In this document: positions 53,309 through 61,955 of the stretch, piece by piece
How the letters are laid out: every line of letters begins with the position of its first letter
Numbering within the stretch: the stretch's first letter is position 1
Assembly: GCF_012927165.1 (NCBI RefSeq)
Contig: NZ_JABBGA010000005.1
Coordinates: 186,001 to 250,000, forward strand
Reading direction: 5' to 3'
Length of the DNA stretch: 64,000 bases
Source of the DNA: Zoogloea dura
GTDB taxonomy: Bacteria > Pseudomonadota > Gammaproteobacteria > Burkholderiales > Rhodocyclaceae
Notes under the pieces: generated by a model
The model's database searches: none
Seen by the model: the letters and a program-made list of their open reading frames with translations, nothing else
What the model was told of the DNA's origin: nothing
Program-made: the position numbers and the translations under genes

Positions 53309-54337
53309 ATGACGTCTGCAAAGAATCAATACAGCCTGTTCGGGCTGGATCTCGCTGCGGTGGGGCGCTACTACGTGGAAGGCTGGCGGGAGGCCGCCGA
53401 CTGGCGGGTGTTCCGCTGGTTGAGCCCGCGCCGGCCGGTGCGTGTCCTGGATTCGACAGGGCAGGCCAGCGTGCGTCTTGGTCGCTCCTCCGAAGCCGTC
53501 GACTTCAAGGGGGCGGTTGAGGCGCTGGCGGTCGAACTGCCCGAAGATCTGGTGCTCCGCCGGGCATTGGTGCTGCCGCAATTGTCGGACGCCGATATCG
53601 AGGCTGCGGTAGGGCTGGATGCTCGCGGCGCCAGCCCCTTTCCCGAGGCCGACCTCGTCTGGGGGTTCGTGCGACGTACGGCGGCTGATGGCCAATCCCT
53701 GAAGATCGAATCCGTGCTGTCGTCACGCGCCCTGATCGGCCGGCACCTCGAGAGCCTGGCCTCGGTGCTTGACGGACGTTCGCCGGAAGTCTGGGCGGGC
53801 GGCGCGATGCCCATTCCACTGAGGGGGTTCGGTGAGGAGGGGCGGCGGCGGGGCCTGGGTCTGGGTCGTGCCGTGAACATCCTGCTGGTGGTCGTTGCCG
53901 TGATCCTGGCGGCCCTGGTGGCCTTGACGCCCCTGTTGCAATTGCGGCTGCAGGTCATCGATGCCATTGGCCAGAATGAGCGCCTGCTCAAGGCGGCGGC
54001 CCCCCAGGCGGCCTTGCGCGCCGATCTGATGCGTTTCAATGCCAATCTCGAGTTGATCGGCAAGTATGTCGCCCAGTATCCCAATGCCTTGCTGACACTG
54101 GATGAGTTGTCCCGCTTGCTGCCCGACGATGTCCTCGTCAATACCCTGGAGTTCAAGGGGGATGTTGTCCGGCTGTCCGGCCAGGCGGCCAATGCCGCCA
54201 AATTGCTCGACCTGCTCGCGAGCCAGCCGGGGTATGTCGAAGTGAAGGCGCCTTCGGCCACCACCCGGGTGCAGGGCAGCGCCAAGGAGTATTTCACCAT
54301 CGAGTTCAAGATCCGTCGCGGAGACAAGGCGCCATGA
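53309..54337 (+). CDS. gspL: GspL-like assembly protein with PilN-type periplasmic domain
   Basis: A 342-residue bitopic protein: cytoplasmic N-terminal domain (about 1-185), one membrane segment (about 189-212, VNILLVVVAVILAALVALT), then a coiled stretch and a ferredoxin-like PilN-type domain (LLTLDELSRLLPDDVLVNTL). It starts directly after the gspK stop. The cytoplasmic part would contact GspE. The sequence is divergent from classical GspL, so the assignment rests on topology and gene order. Confidence 0.82.
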   Translation: MTSAKNQYSLFGLDLAAVGRYYVEGWREAADWRVFRWLSPRRPVRVLDSTGQASVRLGRSSEAVDFKGAVEALAVELPEDLVLRRALVLPQLSDADIEAAVGLDARGASPFPEADLVWGFVRRTAADGQSLKIESVLSSRALIGRHLESLASVLDGRSPEVWAGGAMPIPLRGFGEEGRRRGLGLGRAVNILLVVVAVILAALVALTPLLQLRLQVIDAIGQNERLLKAAAPQAALRADLMRFNANLELIGKYVAQYPNALLTLDELSRLLPDDVLVNTLEFKGDVVRLSGQAANAAKLLDLLASQPGYVEVKAPSATTRVQGSAKEYFTIEFKIRRGDKAP

Positions 54338-54885
54338 GTCTTGTCCGTCATCGCGCTGCGATTTCCGTTGGTCTGACGATTGCAATTGTCGTGGCGATCC
54401 TGGCTGCCGCAGGGTTCTACGCCTGGGAGCGTCAGCAGGCTGCTGAGTCGGCGCTTGCCGATATCGAGCCGCGCCATGCGCGTCTGCTGGGCCTGCAGGG
54501 TTCCGATGTGCCCCTCAAGAAGGCTGTGCTGGGGGCTTTCGAGGGTTTGCGTCGCTGGGCCTACCCGTCCGATCAGGATCCGGGCAAGGCAGGTAATGAC
54601 GTGCAGCAGCGGGCGCGCCGTGCCGCAGAAGTGGGGGGCATGAACATCGTCAGCAGCCAGGTCCTGCCGCCGCGGGTGGAAGGGGGCGTCGAGCAGATCC
54701 CCGTGTCCCTGACCCTGGAAGGTCCGTTGCAGAGCCTGCAGGCCACGCTGGCCAACATGACAGGAGATCGTCCGACGATCTTCATCGACACCCTCGGTCT
54801 GCGGTCGATCGACAAGGGTGATCCGAAGCAGCCCCAGCAGGTTTCGGCGACCCTGGTTGTCATTTCCTTGCGCATGCAGCCATGA
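54334..54885 (+). CDS. gspM: GspM-like assembly protein
   Basis: The 183-residue product has a short cytoplasmic tail, one membrane segment (about residues 10-30, AISVGLTIAIVVAILAAAGF) and a periplasmic ferredoxin-like domain (IPVSLTLEGPLQSLQATLAN). It overlaps the gspL stop by ATGA. The layout and place after the PilN-type gspL indicate GspM/PilO-type function as partner of GspL. Confidence 0.82.
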   Translation: MSLVRHRAAISVGLTIAIVVAILAAAGFYAWERQQAAESALADIEPRHARLLGLQGSDVPLKKAVLGAFEGLRRWAYPSDQDPGKAGNDVQQRARRAAEVGGMNIVSSQVLPPRVEGGVEQIPVSLTLEGPLQSLQATLANMTGDRPTIFIDTLGLRSIDKGDPKQPQQVSATLVVISLRMQP

Positions 54886-55538
54886 GGATCCGGCTCTGGC
54901 AGGTGCTCATCATGCTTGATCTGGCCTTGGCAGGAGGGCTGGCGGCGCTATGGCTCGACGAGGATTTCGATCCCAAGCATGTCACCTGGCATGCGCCCGC
55001 ACCCATCGTCCCGGCGGCAGACTCCCTGGAGCTGGCCCGGATCGAGGCGCCGATGAACGATCTTGCCCGGCTTAATGCCACCAGTGAGCGGCCTTTGTTC
55101 TGGGTCACCCGGCGGCCGCCTCCGCCACCTCCGCCGCCGGAGAAGACGGCCGAGCAGCAGGAGCCGGACCCCTTTGCCGACATCCGCATCGTGGGCCTTG
55201 TCGATGCAGGCGAGGGCAGCGGTGCGATGGTGCTGACCGGAGGCAAGTTCCGGCGCGTGCAGCTTGGCGAACCCCTGGGGGCCTGGATACTGGATGGTGT
55301 GGAGGGTATGACGGCCCGCTTCAAGAGCCCCTCGTCTGGAGAGTTGCGGACAGTGGATCTGAAGCATGCGGTACAAGGAGCTGCTTCCGGTGTCGTCCAG
55401 ACGGGTGGTTTTGGGGGGGATGGTCCCAAGGTGACGGGGGCGGATGGCCGGGTCATGTCCGTGGCTGAGGCTGTTGCCGAGAGGCGTGCGCGCAAGGCTG
55501 CCCTGCTGGCACGCGGCAGGGCAGTGCCTGCAAAGTGA
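54882..55538 (+). CDS. GspC/PulP-like coupling protein
   Basis: The 218-residue product has one N-terminal membrane segment (about 5-25), a Pro tract (eight prolines, about residues 79-88) and an HR-like domain (DIRIVGLVDAGEGSGAMVL and RRVQLGEPLGAWILDGVEG), as in GspC, which links the inner-membrane platform to the secretin. Members at this place in the operon are annotated as GspN, PulP or GspC in different genomes; I cannot choose. No PDZ domain follows. It overlaps gspM by ATGA and gspD by GTGA. Confidence 0.78.
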   Translation: MRIRLWQVLIMLDLALAGGLAALWLDEDFDPKHVTWHAPAPIVPAADSLELARIEAPMNDLARLNATSERPLFWVTRRPPPPPPPPEKTAEQQEPDPFADIRIVGLVDAGEGSGAMVLTGGKFRRVQLGEPLGAWILDGVEGMTARFKSPSSGELRTVDLKHAVQGAASGVVQTGGFGGDGPKVTGADGRVMSVAEAVAERRARKAALLARGRAVPAK

Positions 55539-57880
55539 TCAAACGAACGGATTTTCGACGCATGAATCGGCTGCAATCCATTGTTGCAAGTATTTGCCTG
55601 GTCCTGGGGTTTCAGGTCAACGCCCTGGCCCAGGAGTCTGGTGGGGCGGTGCCGTCGATCGGGATCGGCATCGGGGTGCCTGCGTCTCCATCTGTATCGG
55701 CCGAGCCGTCGGGGCGTAGCGGTCAGGATCTGGCCGTGCCCAACGATGGCTATCGGGCCGAAGGCTCGGTGCCGGCGCCTGCCACGACGGCTGCGACCGC
55801 TGCGGAGGGTCGCCGTGGGCCTGTGCTCATCAAGGGCAATGACCAGGTCGTCAAACTGCCTCCCTCGCGCACGCTGGTATCGGCGGATGAGGCGGGGGTG
55901 GGGTTGCGCTTTGAGCAGGCCCCCGTCACCGAAGTCATCCACACCGTTTTCGGGAACATCCTGAAGCTCGACTATGCGATCGTGCCGCCCCTTACGGGCG
56001 AGATCACGCTGCATACTCAGGGGCCAGTGCCAAAGGATCAATTGCTCAGCATCATTGAGGCGCTTCTGCAGAACAACGGGATCGTCGTGGTGCCGGATGT
56101 TCATGGGCGCTATCGCATCGGCAGGGCGGATGTGCTGAAGAGTGCGGTTCCTGTCCCGCGTCGGGCTGATACCACCATGCCTGGCTACGGCAGCGTGATC
56201 ATTCCGCTGCAGAACATCGGTGCGGCAGAAATGGCAGATGTCCTGCGTCCGGTGGCTCCGCCCGAGGCTTTCCTGAGGGTGGATACCTTGCGCAATCTGC
56301 TCGTGCTGGCGGGGTCGCGCAACCAGGTCGAAGGCTGGCTGGAGATCGTGTCCACCTTTGATGTGGACCTTCTCAAGGGCATGTCCGTAGGGCTCTTTCC
56401 GTTGGAGAACTCGTCGGTCAAGGAGGTCGAGACCGCTCTGCGCTCCCTCTTCTCCAGTGATGCCGCAGGTGCTTCGGCTTCGCGGCCTGCTGCAGCTGCG
56501 GGCGCAGCAGGTGCTGGCAAGACGGAGGAGGCCAATGCGCCAGTGGCTGTGCGCATGGCTGGTCCGCTGGGGGGGCTGGTGCGGGTCATGGGAATCGAGC
56601 GGCTCAACGCCCTGCTGGTGATTACTCCGCGTGCTCATGTACTGGAGCAGGCCAAGGTCTGGATCGAGCGCCTGGACAAGCCGGCGGATGCCAGCGGCGA
56701 AGCCCAGCTATATGTATATCCGGTGCAGAACGGTTCGGCCCAGCATCTGGCCAATCTGCTGAATGGTTTGTATTCGACCCAGGCGAATCCGACGGCCCAG
56801 TCCTCCACGGGGGTGGCGCCTGGTCTGGCGACATCCACCCAGGCGAGCACAGGTTTCGGCTCCACGACCGGCACGCTTGGCTCGGGTGCTGCTTTTGGTG
56901 CGAATGCGGGAGGGGTTGCGGGCAATCGGAGTGGCCAGAACAATCAGGTCAATCCTTCATCGGTCACCCAGGTAAGCCTTGGCAAGGACATCCGGGTGGT
57001 GGCGGACAACAATAACAATGCGCTACTGATCCACGCGCCGAAGCGTGATTACAAGCGTATCGAGGCGGCGCTGCGCCAGTTGGACATCACCCCGAATCAG
57101 GTGCTCATCGAAGCCAGTATTGTTGAGGTGACCCTGACGGACGCAACCAAGTATGGCCTCCAGTGGTACTTCGAGGGTGGCTTGGGAAATGGCTGGAAGG
57201 GGACCGGCGTGCTCGGCAATTCGAGTACCGGCACCATCTCCTCGGGGCAGCAGGGCTTCTCCTATACCGTGACCAATCCCCTCGGGGCTGTCCGGGCGGT
57301 TTTGAGTGCAATGGCCGACAAGCAGTTGGTGAACGTTATCTCCTCGCCGTCCTTGATGGTTCTGGACAACCAGACCGCATCCATCCAGGTTGGCGATCAG
57401 CAGCCTATCCGTTCTGCCACCACGGTGACGGATGGTGGTGTCAGTACATCCTCGATCACCTATAAGGATACGGGTGTGCTGCTGTCGGTGACGCCATCGG
57501 TGAATGCCGGCAATCTGATCACGATGCAGATCAATCAGAGCATCACGGATGTCGGCAGCCCCGACTCGGCGACCGGGCAGCGCAGCTTCCTGCAGCGCAT
57601 GATCTCCAGCAAGGTGTCCGTGCGCAGTGGCGAGACCATCGTGCTCGGCGGCCTGATCCGTGACAACAAGGGTGATGGTCGGCAAGGGCTGCCATGGCTC
57701 CAGGATATTCCAGTGTTTGGCGCCTTGTTCGGGACCCGTACCCTTTCCAAGACCCGCACCGAATTGCTTGTCATGATCACGCCGCGGGTGGTCAGGACCG
57801 AGCAGGATGTGCGGGAGGTGGGGTCGGAATTGAAGTCCAAGATGCAGGGGTTGAAGCCGCTGATGGGGATGGGGCGGTAG
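55535..57880 (+). CDS. gspD: Type II secretion secretin GspD
   Basis: Outer-membrane gate protein of 781 residues from GTG at 55535; the ATG at 55562 would give MNRLQSIVASICLVLG as a normal signal peptide. N0 (about residues 125-195), N1 and N2 domains follow, then an N3 region interrupted by a Ser/Thr/Gly/Ala-rich stretch (about 405-475). The secretin core begins near residue 520 (VLIEASIVEVTL) and ends with the conserved VPVFGALFG-type segment DIPVFGALFGTRTLS and LLVMITPRVV. The gene is last in the gsp operon, unlike classical systems where gspD is near the front. Confidence 0.94.
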   Translation: MIKRTDFRRMNRLQSIVASICLVLGFQVNALAQESGGAVPSIGIGIGVPASPSVSAEPSGRSGQDLAVPNDGYRAEGSVPAPATTAATAAEGRRGPVLIKGNDQVVKLPPSRTLVSADEAGVGLRFEQAPVTEVIHTVFGNILKLDYAIVPPLTGEITLHTQGPVPKDQLLSIIEALLQNNGIVVVPDVHGRYRIGRADVLKSAVPVPRRADTTMPGYGSVIIPLQNIGAAEMADVLRPVAPPEAFLRVDTLRNLLVLAGSRNQVEGWLEIVSTFDVDLLKGMSVGLFPLENSSVKEVETALRSLFSSDAAGASASRPAAAAGAAGAGKTEEANAPVAVRMAGPLGGLVRVMGIERLNALLVITPRAHVLEQAKVWIERLDKPADASGEAQLYVYPVQNGSAQHLANLLNGLYSTQANPTAQSSTGVAPGLATSTQASTGFGSTTGTLGSGAAFGANAGGVAGNRSGQNNQVNPSSVTQVSLGKDIRVVADNNNNALLIHAPKRDYKRIEAALRQLDITPNQVLIEASIVEVTLTDATKYGLQWYFEGGLGNGWKGTGVLGNSSTGTISSGQQGFSYTVTNPLGAVRAVLSAMADKQLVNVISSPSLMVLDNQTASIQVGDQQPIRSATTVTDGGVSTSSITYKDTGVLLSVTPSVNAGNLITMQINQSITDVGSPDSATGQRSFLQRMISSKVSVRSGETIVLGGLIRDNKGDGRQGLPWLQDIPVFGALFGTRTLSKTRTELLVMITPRVVRTEQDVREVGSELKSKMQGLKPLMGMGR

Positions 57881-57965
57881 TTGCTGTAACAGCAGGCCTT
57901 GCATGGGCGGGGTTGAAGAAGTCCGGGTATTGAAAGTGGTTGAAATGTGCAAGGGAGGTCTGAAA

Positions 57966-58415
57966 GTGTCTTCTGGCAATGGCTTGATCAAGTCGAGTGT
58001 GAATTTCTTCCAGGTAACGCGGCATTCCTCATGGATTATGATGGCGGCCGTGCTTTGTCTGATGCAGGCGGGGTGTGCGTTGCTGGGTTCCAGGTCGCCT
58101 GAGGATGTGGTCCGGGTGCGGGCCCAGGCTCGCTGGGATGCGTTGATTGCCGGAAAATGGGAGAAGGCATATGAGTATGCCACCCCGGGATTCCGGGGTT
58201 CGGTTGACGTCTTTGGTTTCCGTTCGCGGGTTGCAAGTCCGGTTAAACTTAAGTCTGCCGAGGTCGTTAGTGTCGACTGCAAGGACACGACCTGTGAGGT
58301 GACGATGCGGATAGGGTTGGTGCCCTTGCAAAAGGGATACCCGGAAACAACTACCGATCTGACTGAGCGATGGGTGCAGGAAGGTGGCGCGTGGTGGCGC
58401 TTCGAGCGCTACTGA
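57966..58415 (+). CDS. Small putative lipoprotein downstream of gspD
   Basis: I do not recognise a family. From GTG at 57966, which has a strong Shine-Dalgarno (GGGAGG, 7-8 bases upstream), the product is 149 residues. A hydrophobic segment MMAAVLCLMQAGC ends in a Cys37 that may be a lipobox (LMQAGC, with Gln at -3 unusual). The mature part contains PEDVVRVRAQARWDALIAGK and two further cysteines (VDCKDTTCEV) and a C-terminal WVQEGGAWWRFERY, a pattern that recalls NTF2-like lipoproteins. Its codon use is less GC-rich than that of the gsp genes. A link to the secretion system is only positional. Confidence 0.68.
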   Translation: MSSGNGLIKSSVNFFQVTRHSSWIMMAAVLCLMQAGCALLGSRSPEDVVRVRAQARWDALIAGKWEKAYEYATPGFRGSVDVFGFRSRVASPVKLKSAEVVSVDCKDTTCEVTMRIGLVPLQKGYPETTTDLTERWVQEGGAWWRFERY

Positions 58416-58513
58416 TCTTGTGTTAAGCCTTTGTTTCAGGTCGGTTTGTCGGGCTATATGCGTTTTCGTTGTTTTTGTACAACAAGATGGCCTTTTGATG
58501 TGTTGTCGAGTTG

Positions 58514-58542
58514 TTCAAAAAAATTGCTGTATGTGCTATGGT
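58514..58542 (+). promoter_or_regulatory. Candidate sigma-70 promoter of the surface protein gene
   Basis: A -35-like TTCAAA (58514-58519) and an extended -10 TGCTATGGT (hexamer 58537-58542) are 17 bases apart, in an AT-rich 188-base gap (58416-58603). The start would lie near 58549, leaving a leader of about 55 bases before a Shine-Dalgarno AGGAG 6 bases from the ATG. Confidence 0.55.
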
Positions 58543-58603
58543 GTCATCCAGCGTAAGACTTGATTACGTTGCGTTCATTTTTTGAGCTATTTAGGAGTTC
58601 TGT

Positions 58604-60034
58604 ATGAAGAAAAAGCTTCTTGCTGTTGGTGTTGCGGCAACTCTGGGTGCGCTGTCCGGGGTCTCGAACGCAGCGATGACCGTTGCGCAAAACGGTGTGG
58701 GCCAGATCAACGTTCTGCCCTACTACACCGTTCAGAACGGCAACATGACCCTCATCAGCATTGCCAACACCGACGAAACCAACGGTAAGGCTGTCAAGGT
58801 CCGCTTCCGTGGTGCCCAGTTCTCCGACGACGTGTTCGACTTCCAAGTCTTCCTGTCCCCGGCTGACGTCTGGACCGCCGCTGTGACCCTGGACGGCAGC
58901 GTTGCCCGTCTGGCCACCTCCGACAAGTCCTGCACCCTGCCGGTCAGCGTCAACCAGCCGTTCGTGACCGCTCGCCTGCTGGACGCCAACAAGGCTCAAG
59001 GCACCCGTGAAGGCTATGTTGAAATCATCAACATGGGCGACATCACCCCGGGTTCCGCCCTGTACACCGCTACCAAGCACGTGAATGGCGTTGCTCCTTG
59101 CACCACCGCCACCCTGATCGGCTCCGGCATCACCCCGAACGATCTGAGCACCGCGATGACCAACCCGACCACGGGTCTGACCTCCTTCGCGACCATCATC
59201 AACGTTGCTCAGTCCAAGGCCTTCACCGTTCCGGCGACCGCCCTGAACCAAGTTGGCGTGACCGTTCCGGTTCGTTACTCCCGTCAGGCCAACCTGACCA
59301 TCGGTACCGCTTCCTACGGCTCCGTGGCCCCGGCTTTCGCCGCTGCCCAGACCGCTGACAGCGTGTTCGACACCGCCACCGGCAACGTGACGATGTACGA
59401 GTTCGACCTGCCCGACCTGTCGACCCCGTACGGTACCGCCAACGCCGCTGCCCAGCTGGCTGAACTCCAAACCGCTCTGGCCAAGGCCTCCGTGGTGACC
59501 GAGTACGCCACCGATGACTCCATCCTGGCTGCTACCGACGTTGTGCTGTCCCAGCCGACCCGTCGTTACTACTACACCTGGACCGACACCCCGAACGTTG
59601 CTGGTGGTGACACCAACAAGACCCTGGCCACCGTTGCTGGTGCCACCGGTGTCTACGCTGGTCTGGATGCCGCTACCAACAAGCTCCAGGTGGGCGCCCC
59701 GACCTTCTACGATCGTGAAGAGCAGAAGGTTGTCAACGCCAGCAGCATCGTGATCTCCCCGAACCCGCAAGGTACCTCCACCTTCACCCTGACCGGTGAA
59801 GTCTCGCTCGTGTCCATCAACAATGGCGCGACCCCGAGCGGTGCCCTGGGTGCAGCCCTGACCGTTCAGGACTACACCACCATCTACGCTGATGGTCTGG
59901 TTCGTCTGAGCACCACCAACCTGTCGAACTCTTCCCCGCTGCCGGTGATCGGCTTCACCGCGGTGAACGTGTTCAACTCTGGCGTCGGCGCTGCTGGCAC
60001 CAACTACGGTCAAGTCCTGCCGCTCAAGTGGTAA
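58604..60034 (+). CDS. Putative abundant secreted surface protein
   Basis: The 476-residue product has a classic signal peptide (MKKKLLAVGVAATLGALSG..., cleaved after SNA, residue 23) and a mature chain rich in Thr, Ala, Asn, Val and Gly, with only two cysteines (KSCTLPV and APCTTAT). No known domain is recognised; the composition and beta-rich pattern recall S-layer-like or matrix proteins of betaproteobacteria. Codon choice is extreme for highly expressed genes (CGT for Arg, GGT, ACC, GTT, AAC, CTG), unlike every neighbour. It has its own promoter and a strong terminator, so it looks like a major structural product. Confidence 0.75.
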   Translation: MKKKLLAVGVAATLGALSGVSNAAMTVAQNGVGQINVLPYYTVQNGNMTLISIANTDETNGKAVKVRFRGAQFSDDVFDFQVFLSPADVWTAAVTLDGSVARLATSDKSCTLPVSVNQPFVTARLLDANKAQGTREGYVEIINMGDITPGSALYTATKHVNGVAPCTTATLIGSGITPNDLSTAMTNPTTGLTSFATIINVAQSKAFTVPATALNQVGVTVPVRYSRQANLTIGTASYGSVAPAFAAAQTADSVFDTATGNVTMYEFDLPDLSTPYGTANAAAQLAELQTALAKASVVTEYATDDSILAATDVVLSQPTRRYYYTWTDTPNVAGGDTNKTLATVAGATGVYAGLDAATNKLQVGAPTFYDREEQKVVNASSIVISPNPQGTSTFTLTGEVSLVSINNGATPSGALGAALTVQDYTTIYADGLVRLSTTNLSNSSPLPVIGFTAVNVFNSGVGAAGTNYGQVLPLKW

Positions 60035-60076
60035 GCTGAGCCGTACTGACGTTCTCCTCGAAAGGGGAGAACGCTC

Positions 60077-60115
60077 AAACGACAAAGGCGGGCTTTGCCC
60101 GCCTTTGTCGTTTTT
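60077..60115 (+). terminator. Strong rho-independent terminator after the surface protein gene
   Basis: A perfect 17-base stem (60077-60093 with 60097-60113) with a 3-base loop is followed by T (60111-60115). A second smaller hairpin (60050-60057 with 60066-60073) lies just before it. The double structure isolates the highly expressed gene from the downstream isomerase gene. Confidence 0.9.
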
Positions 60116-60204
60116 ATCTGTTGTTTCAATTCATGTCTGTCATGTGGGCCCTGCAGTTTCCCTGCGCGCGGGCCGCGTCGTTCCATCTGTAATCTGGAGT
60201 GATC

Positions 60205-61095
60205 GTGTTGAAGCCGTTATGTCTGCCCTTATCCGCCCTTTTTTCTCTGGCTCTTCTGGCGCCTTTGCCTGCGGCTGCAGACAGTGCAGTCCTGGCCAGC
60301 CGGGGGGATGTACAGGTAACTGCCGATGACCTCGCCGCGGATCTCGCGGGGCGCCCTGCCGATTTCATCACGCGCTTGCGGGAGCCTGGTGCAACCGGGG
60401 GAGAGCGACTTGTTGCGGACATCCTGTTGCGTCGTCTGGTGGCCAAGAAGGCACAGGACGATGGCCTGATTGCCCGGAAGGATGTTGCGGATCGTCTTCG
60501 CCTTGCCCAGGAGCGGGTGCTCTACGATATTTACATGGAGCGGGCCGAGTCACAGACCGTAAGGGAAGACCGGATCGAAGCGCTGGCGCGTGATGAATAC
60601 CGTGCCTTTCCCGAAAAATTCACCAAGCCGGAGGAAATCCGTGTCCGGCATATCCTGTTCCGTCAGTGCAATTGTGACAAGAATGCTCATCGGGTGCTCG
60701 CCGAATCGGTGCTTGAGCGCTTGAACAAGGGTGAGTCCTTCGAGGAACTTGCCACTACCCTGTCTGAAGATCCGGGTTCGGCCAAGCGGGGGGGGGACCT
60801 CGGTCTGAAGCCCAAGGGCACCATGGTCCCGGAGTTCGAAGCAGCCGCTTATGCCCTCAAGAAGCCTGGCGAGTTGTCCGGCATTGTTGAAACCTCCTTT
60901 GGCTTGCACATCATCCGCTTCGAGGAGCGTGTGGCGCCCGTATTGCGGCCCTTCGACGAGGTCAAGGAGGGCTTGATGGAGGCTGCCCGTAACCGTGTGA
61001 AGGGCGAAGCCCGGAAGAAGATTGCGGATCCTTTCCGCGATCCCGCCACGCTGAGCGTCGACGCCGAGGCCGTAAGACGCGCACTGGCGAAGTAG
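60205..61095 (+). CDS. Parvulin-type periplasmic peptidyl-prolyl isomerase
   Basis: Extracytoplasmic prolyl isomerase of the PpiC/SurA class. The start is placed at GTG 60205 (5 bases after GGAG); a GTG at 60199 and TTG at 60208 are alternatives. The signal peptide ends near LPAAA. A SurA-like N-terminal helical region precedes the rotamase domain: RVRHILF, then GESFEELATTLSEDPGS, KRGGDLGLKPKGTMVPEFE, and GIVETSFGLHIIRFEER. The rotamase has an odd RQCNCDKNAH insertion after the first strand. It lies downstream of the surface protein gene, which suggests that protein as a client. Confidence 0.88.
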   Translation: MLKPLCLPLSALFSLALLAPLPAAADSAVLASRGDVQVTADDLAADLAGRPADFITRLREPGATGGERLVADILLRRLVAKKAQDDGLIARKDVADRLRLAQERVLYDIYMERAESQTVREDRIEALARDEYRAFPEKFTKPEEIRVRHILFRQCNCDKNAHRVLAESVLERLNKGESFEELATTLSEDPGSAKRGGDLGLKPKGTMVPEFEAAAYALKKPGELSGIVETSFGLHIIRFEERVAPVLRPFDEVKEGLMEAARNRVKGEARKKIADPFRDPATLSVDAEAVRRALAK

Positions 61096-61131
61096 GGCGA
61101 CAGGGCGTTAAGGAGGTTTTCCAGGCGCCCG

Positions 61132-61164
61132 ATGCAGGACGTGGTGGGGTTTGATCCGGGCTGA
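61132..61164 (+). other. Possible 10-codon leader ORF before the ABC permease gene
   Basis: ATG at 61132 opens a 10-codon frame (MQDVVGFDPG) whose TGA overlaps the permease ATG as TGATG. A perfect AAGGAGG (61110-61116) lies 15 bases upstream, which is too far for ideal initiation. It may be a translationally coupled leader or chance. Confidence 0.2.
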
Positions 61165-61955
61165 TGAAGACAATTCTTGAACTTTGGCGCCAGCGATGGC
61201 TGTTTTTGACCTTCGCCAGGCGTGAGGTGAGCAACCGTTATTCCGGCACGCTGGCCGGCGGTTTGTGGGCCTTGGGGCAACCGGTCCTGTTGCTGGCCAT
61301 CTATGGCTTTGTCTTCCGCAAAGTCTTCAAGGTCGGTTTTCCGGAGTTGGGAGAGCACAGTTTCGTGGCTTTCGTGGCCTGCGCCCTGTGGCCCTGGATG
61401 GCCTTCCAGGAAGGGGTGCAAAGGGCTACCCACGCCATCGTCGGCAATGCCGGTCTGGTTAAGAAAGTCCATTTTCCCCAGGAGTTGCTGGTGTTTGCCG
61501 GCGTGGGGGCGACCTTCTTCATTCATTTCCTCGGCTTCGCCGTGGTGCTCATTGCCTTGACCATCGGTGGCGAGCCCTTCCGTTTCGATGGCCTCCCTGT
61601 TGTATTGCTGGCTTGGCTGGCCTTGTTCCTGCTGGCGACCACCGTTGCGCTGGTGACTTCCGCCTTTCAGGTCTTCCTGAAGGATGTCGATCACATGCTG
61701 GGGCCGGCATTGATGATCATGTTCTACGTGACCCCCATTCTTTATCCGACCACCCAGGTGCCGGAGTCGGTGCGCTGGGCGGTGGCCTTCAATCCCCTGG
61801 TGCATTTGCTGGAGCCGATACGGGCGGGCCTGATGCACGGTGATCTGGGAAGCATGGGGGTGCTGAGCGCGTTTGTCGTCGGTGGCGCGCTGGCCATGAT
61901 GGCCGCTGTTATGGTGTTCCGGCGTCTTTCCGATTATTTCGAGGATTTCATCTGA
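61164..61955 (+). CDS. Polysaccharide ABC exporter permease (Wzm-like)
   Basis: Inner-membrane subunit of a lipid-linked polysaccharide exporter of the ABC-2 type. The 263 residues have six hydrophobic segments and the family features YSGTLAGGLWALGQPVLLL, VKKVHFPQELLVFAGVG and FYVTPILYPTTQVP. It overlaps the ATPase gene as TGATG, the normal arrangement for Wzm/Wzt or KpsM/T-type pairs. Confidence 0.92.
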   Translation: MKTILELWRQRWLFLTFARREVSNRYSGTLAGGLWALGQPVLLLAIYGFVFRKVFKVGFPELGEHSFVAFVACALWPWMAFQEGVQRATHAIVGNAGLVKKVHFPQELLVFAGVGATFFIHFLGFAVVLIALTIGGEPFRFDGLPVVLLAWLALFLLATTVALVTSAFQVFLKDVDHMLGPALMIMFYVTPILYPTTQVPESVRWAVAFNPLVHLLEPIRAGLMHGDLGSMGVLSAFVVGGALAMMAAVMVFRRLSDYFEDFI

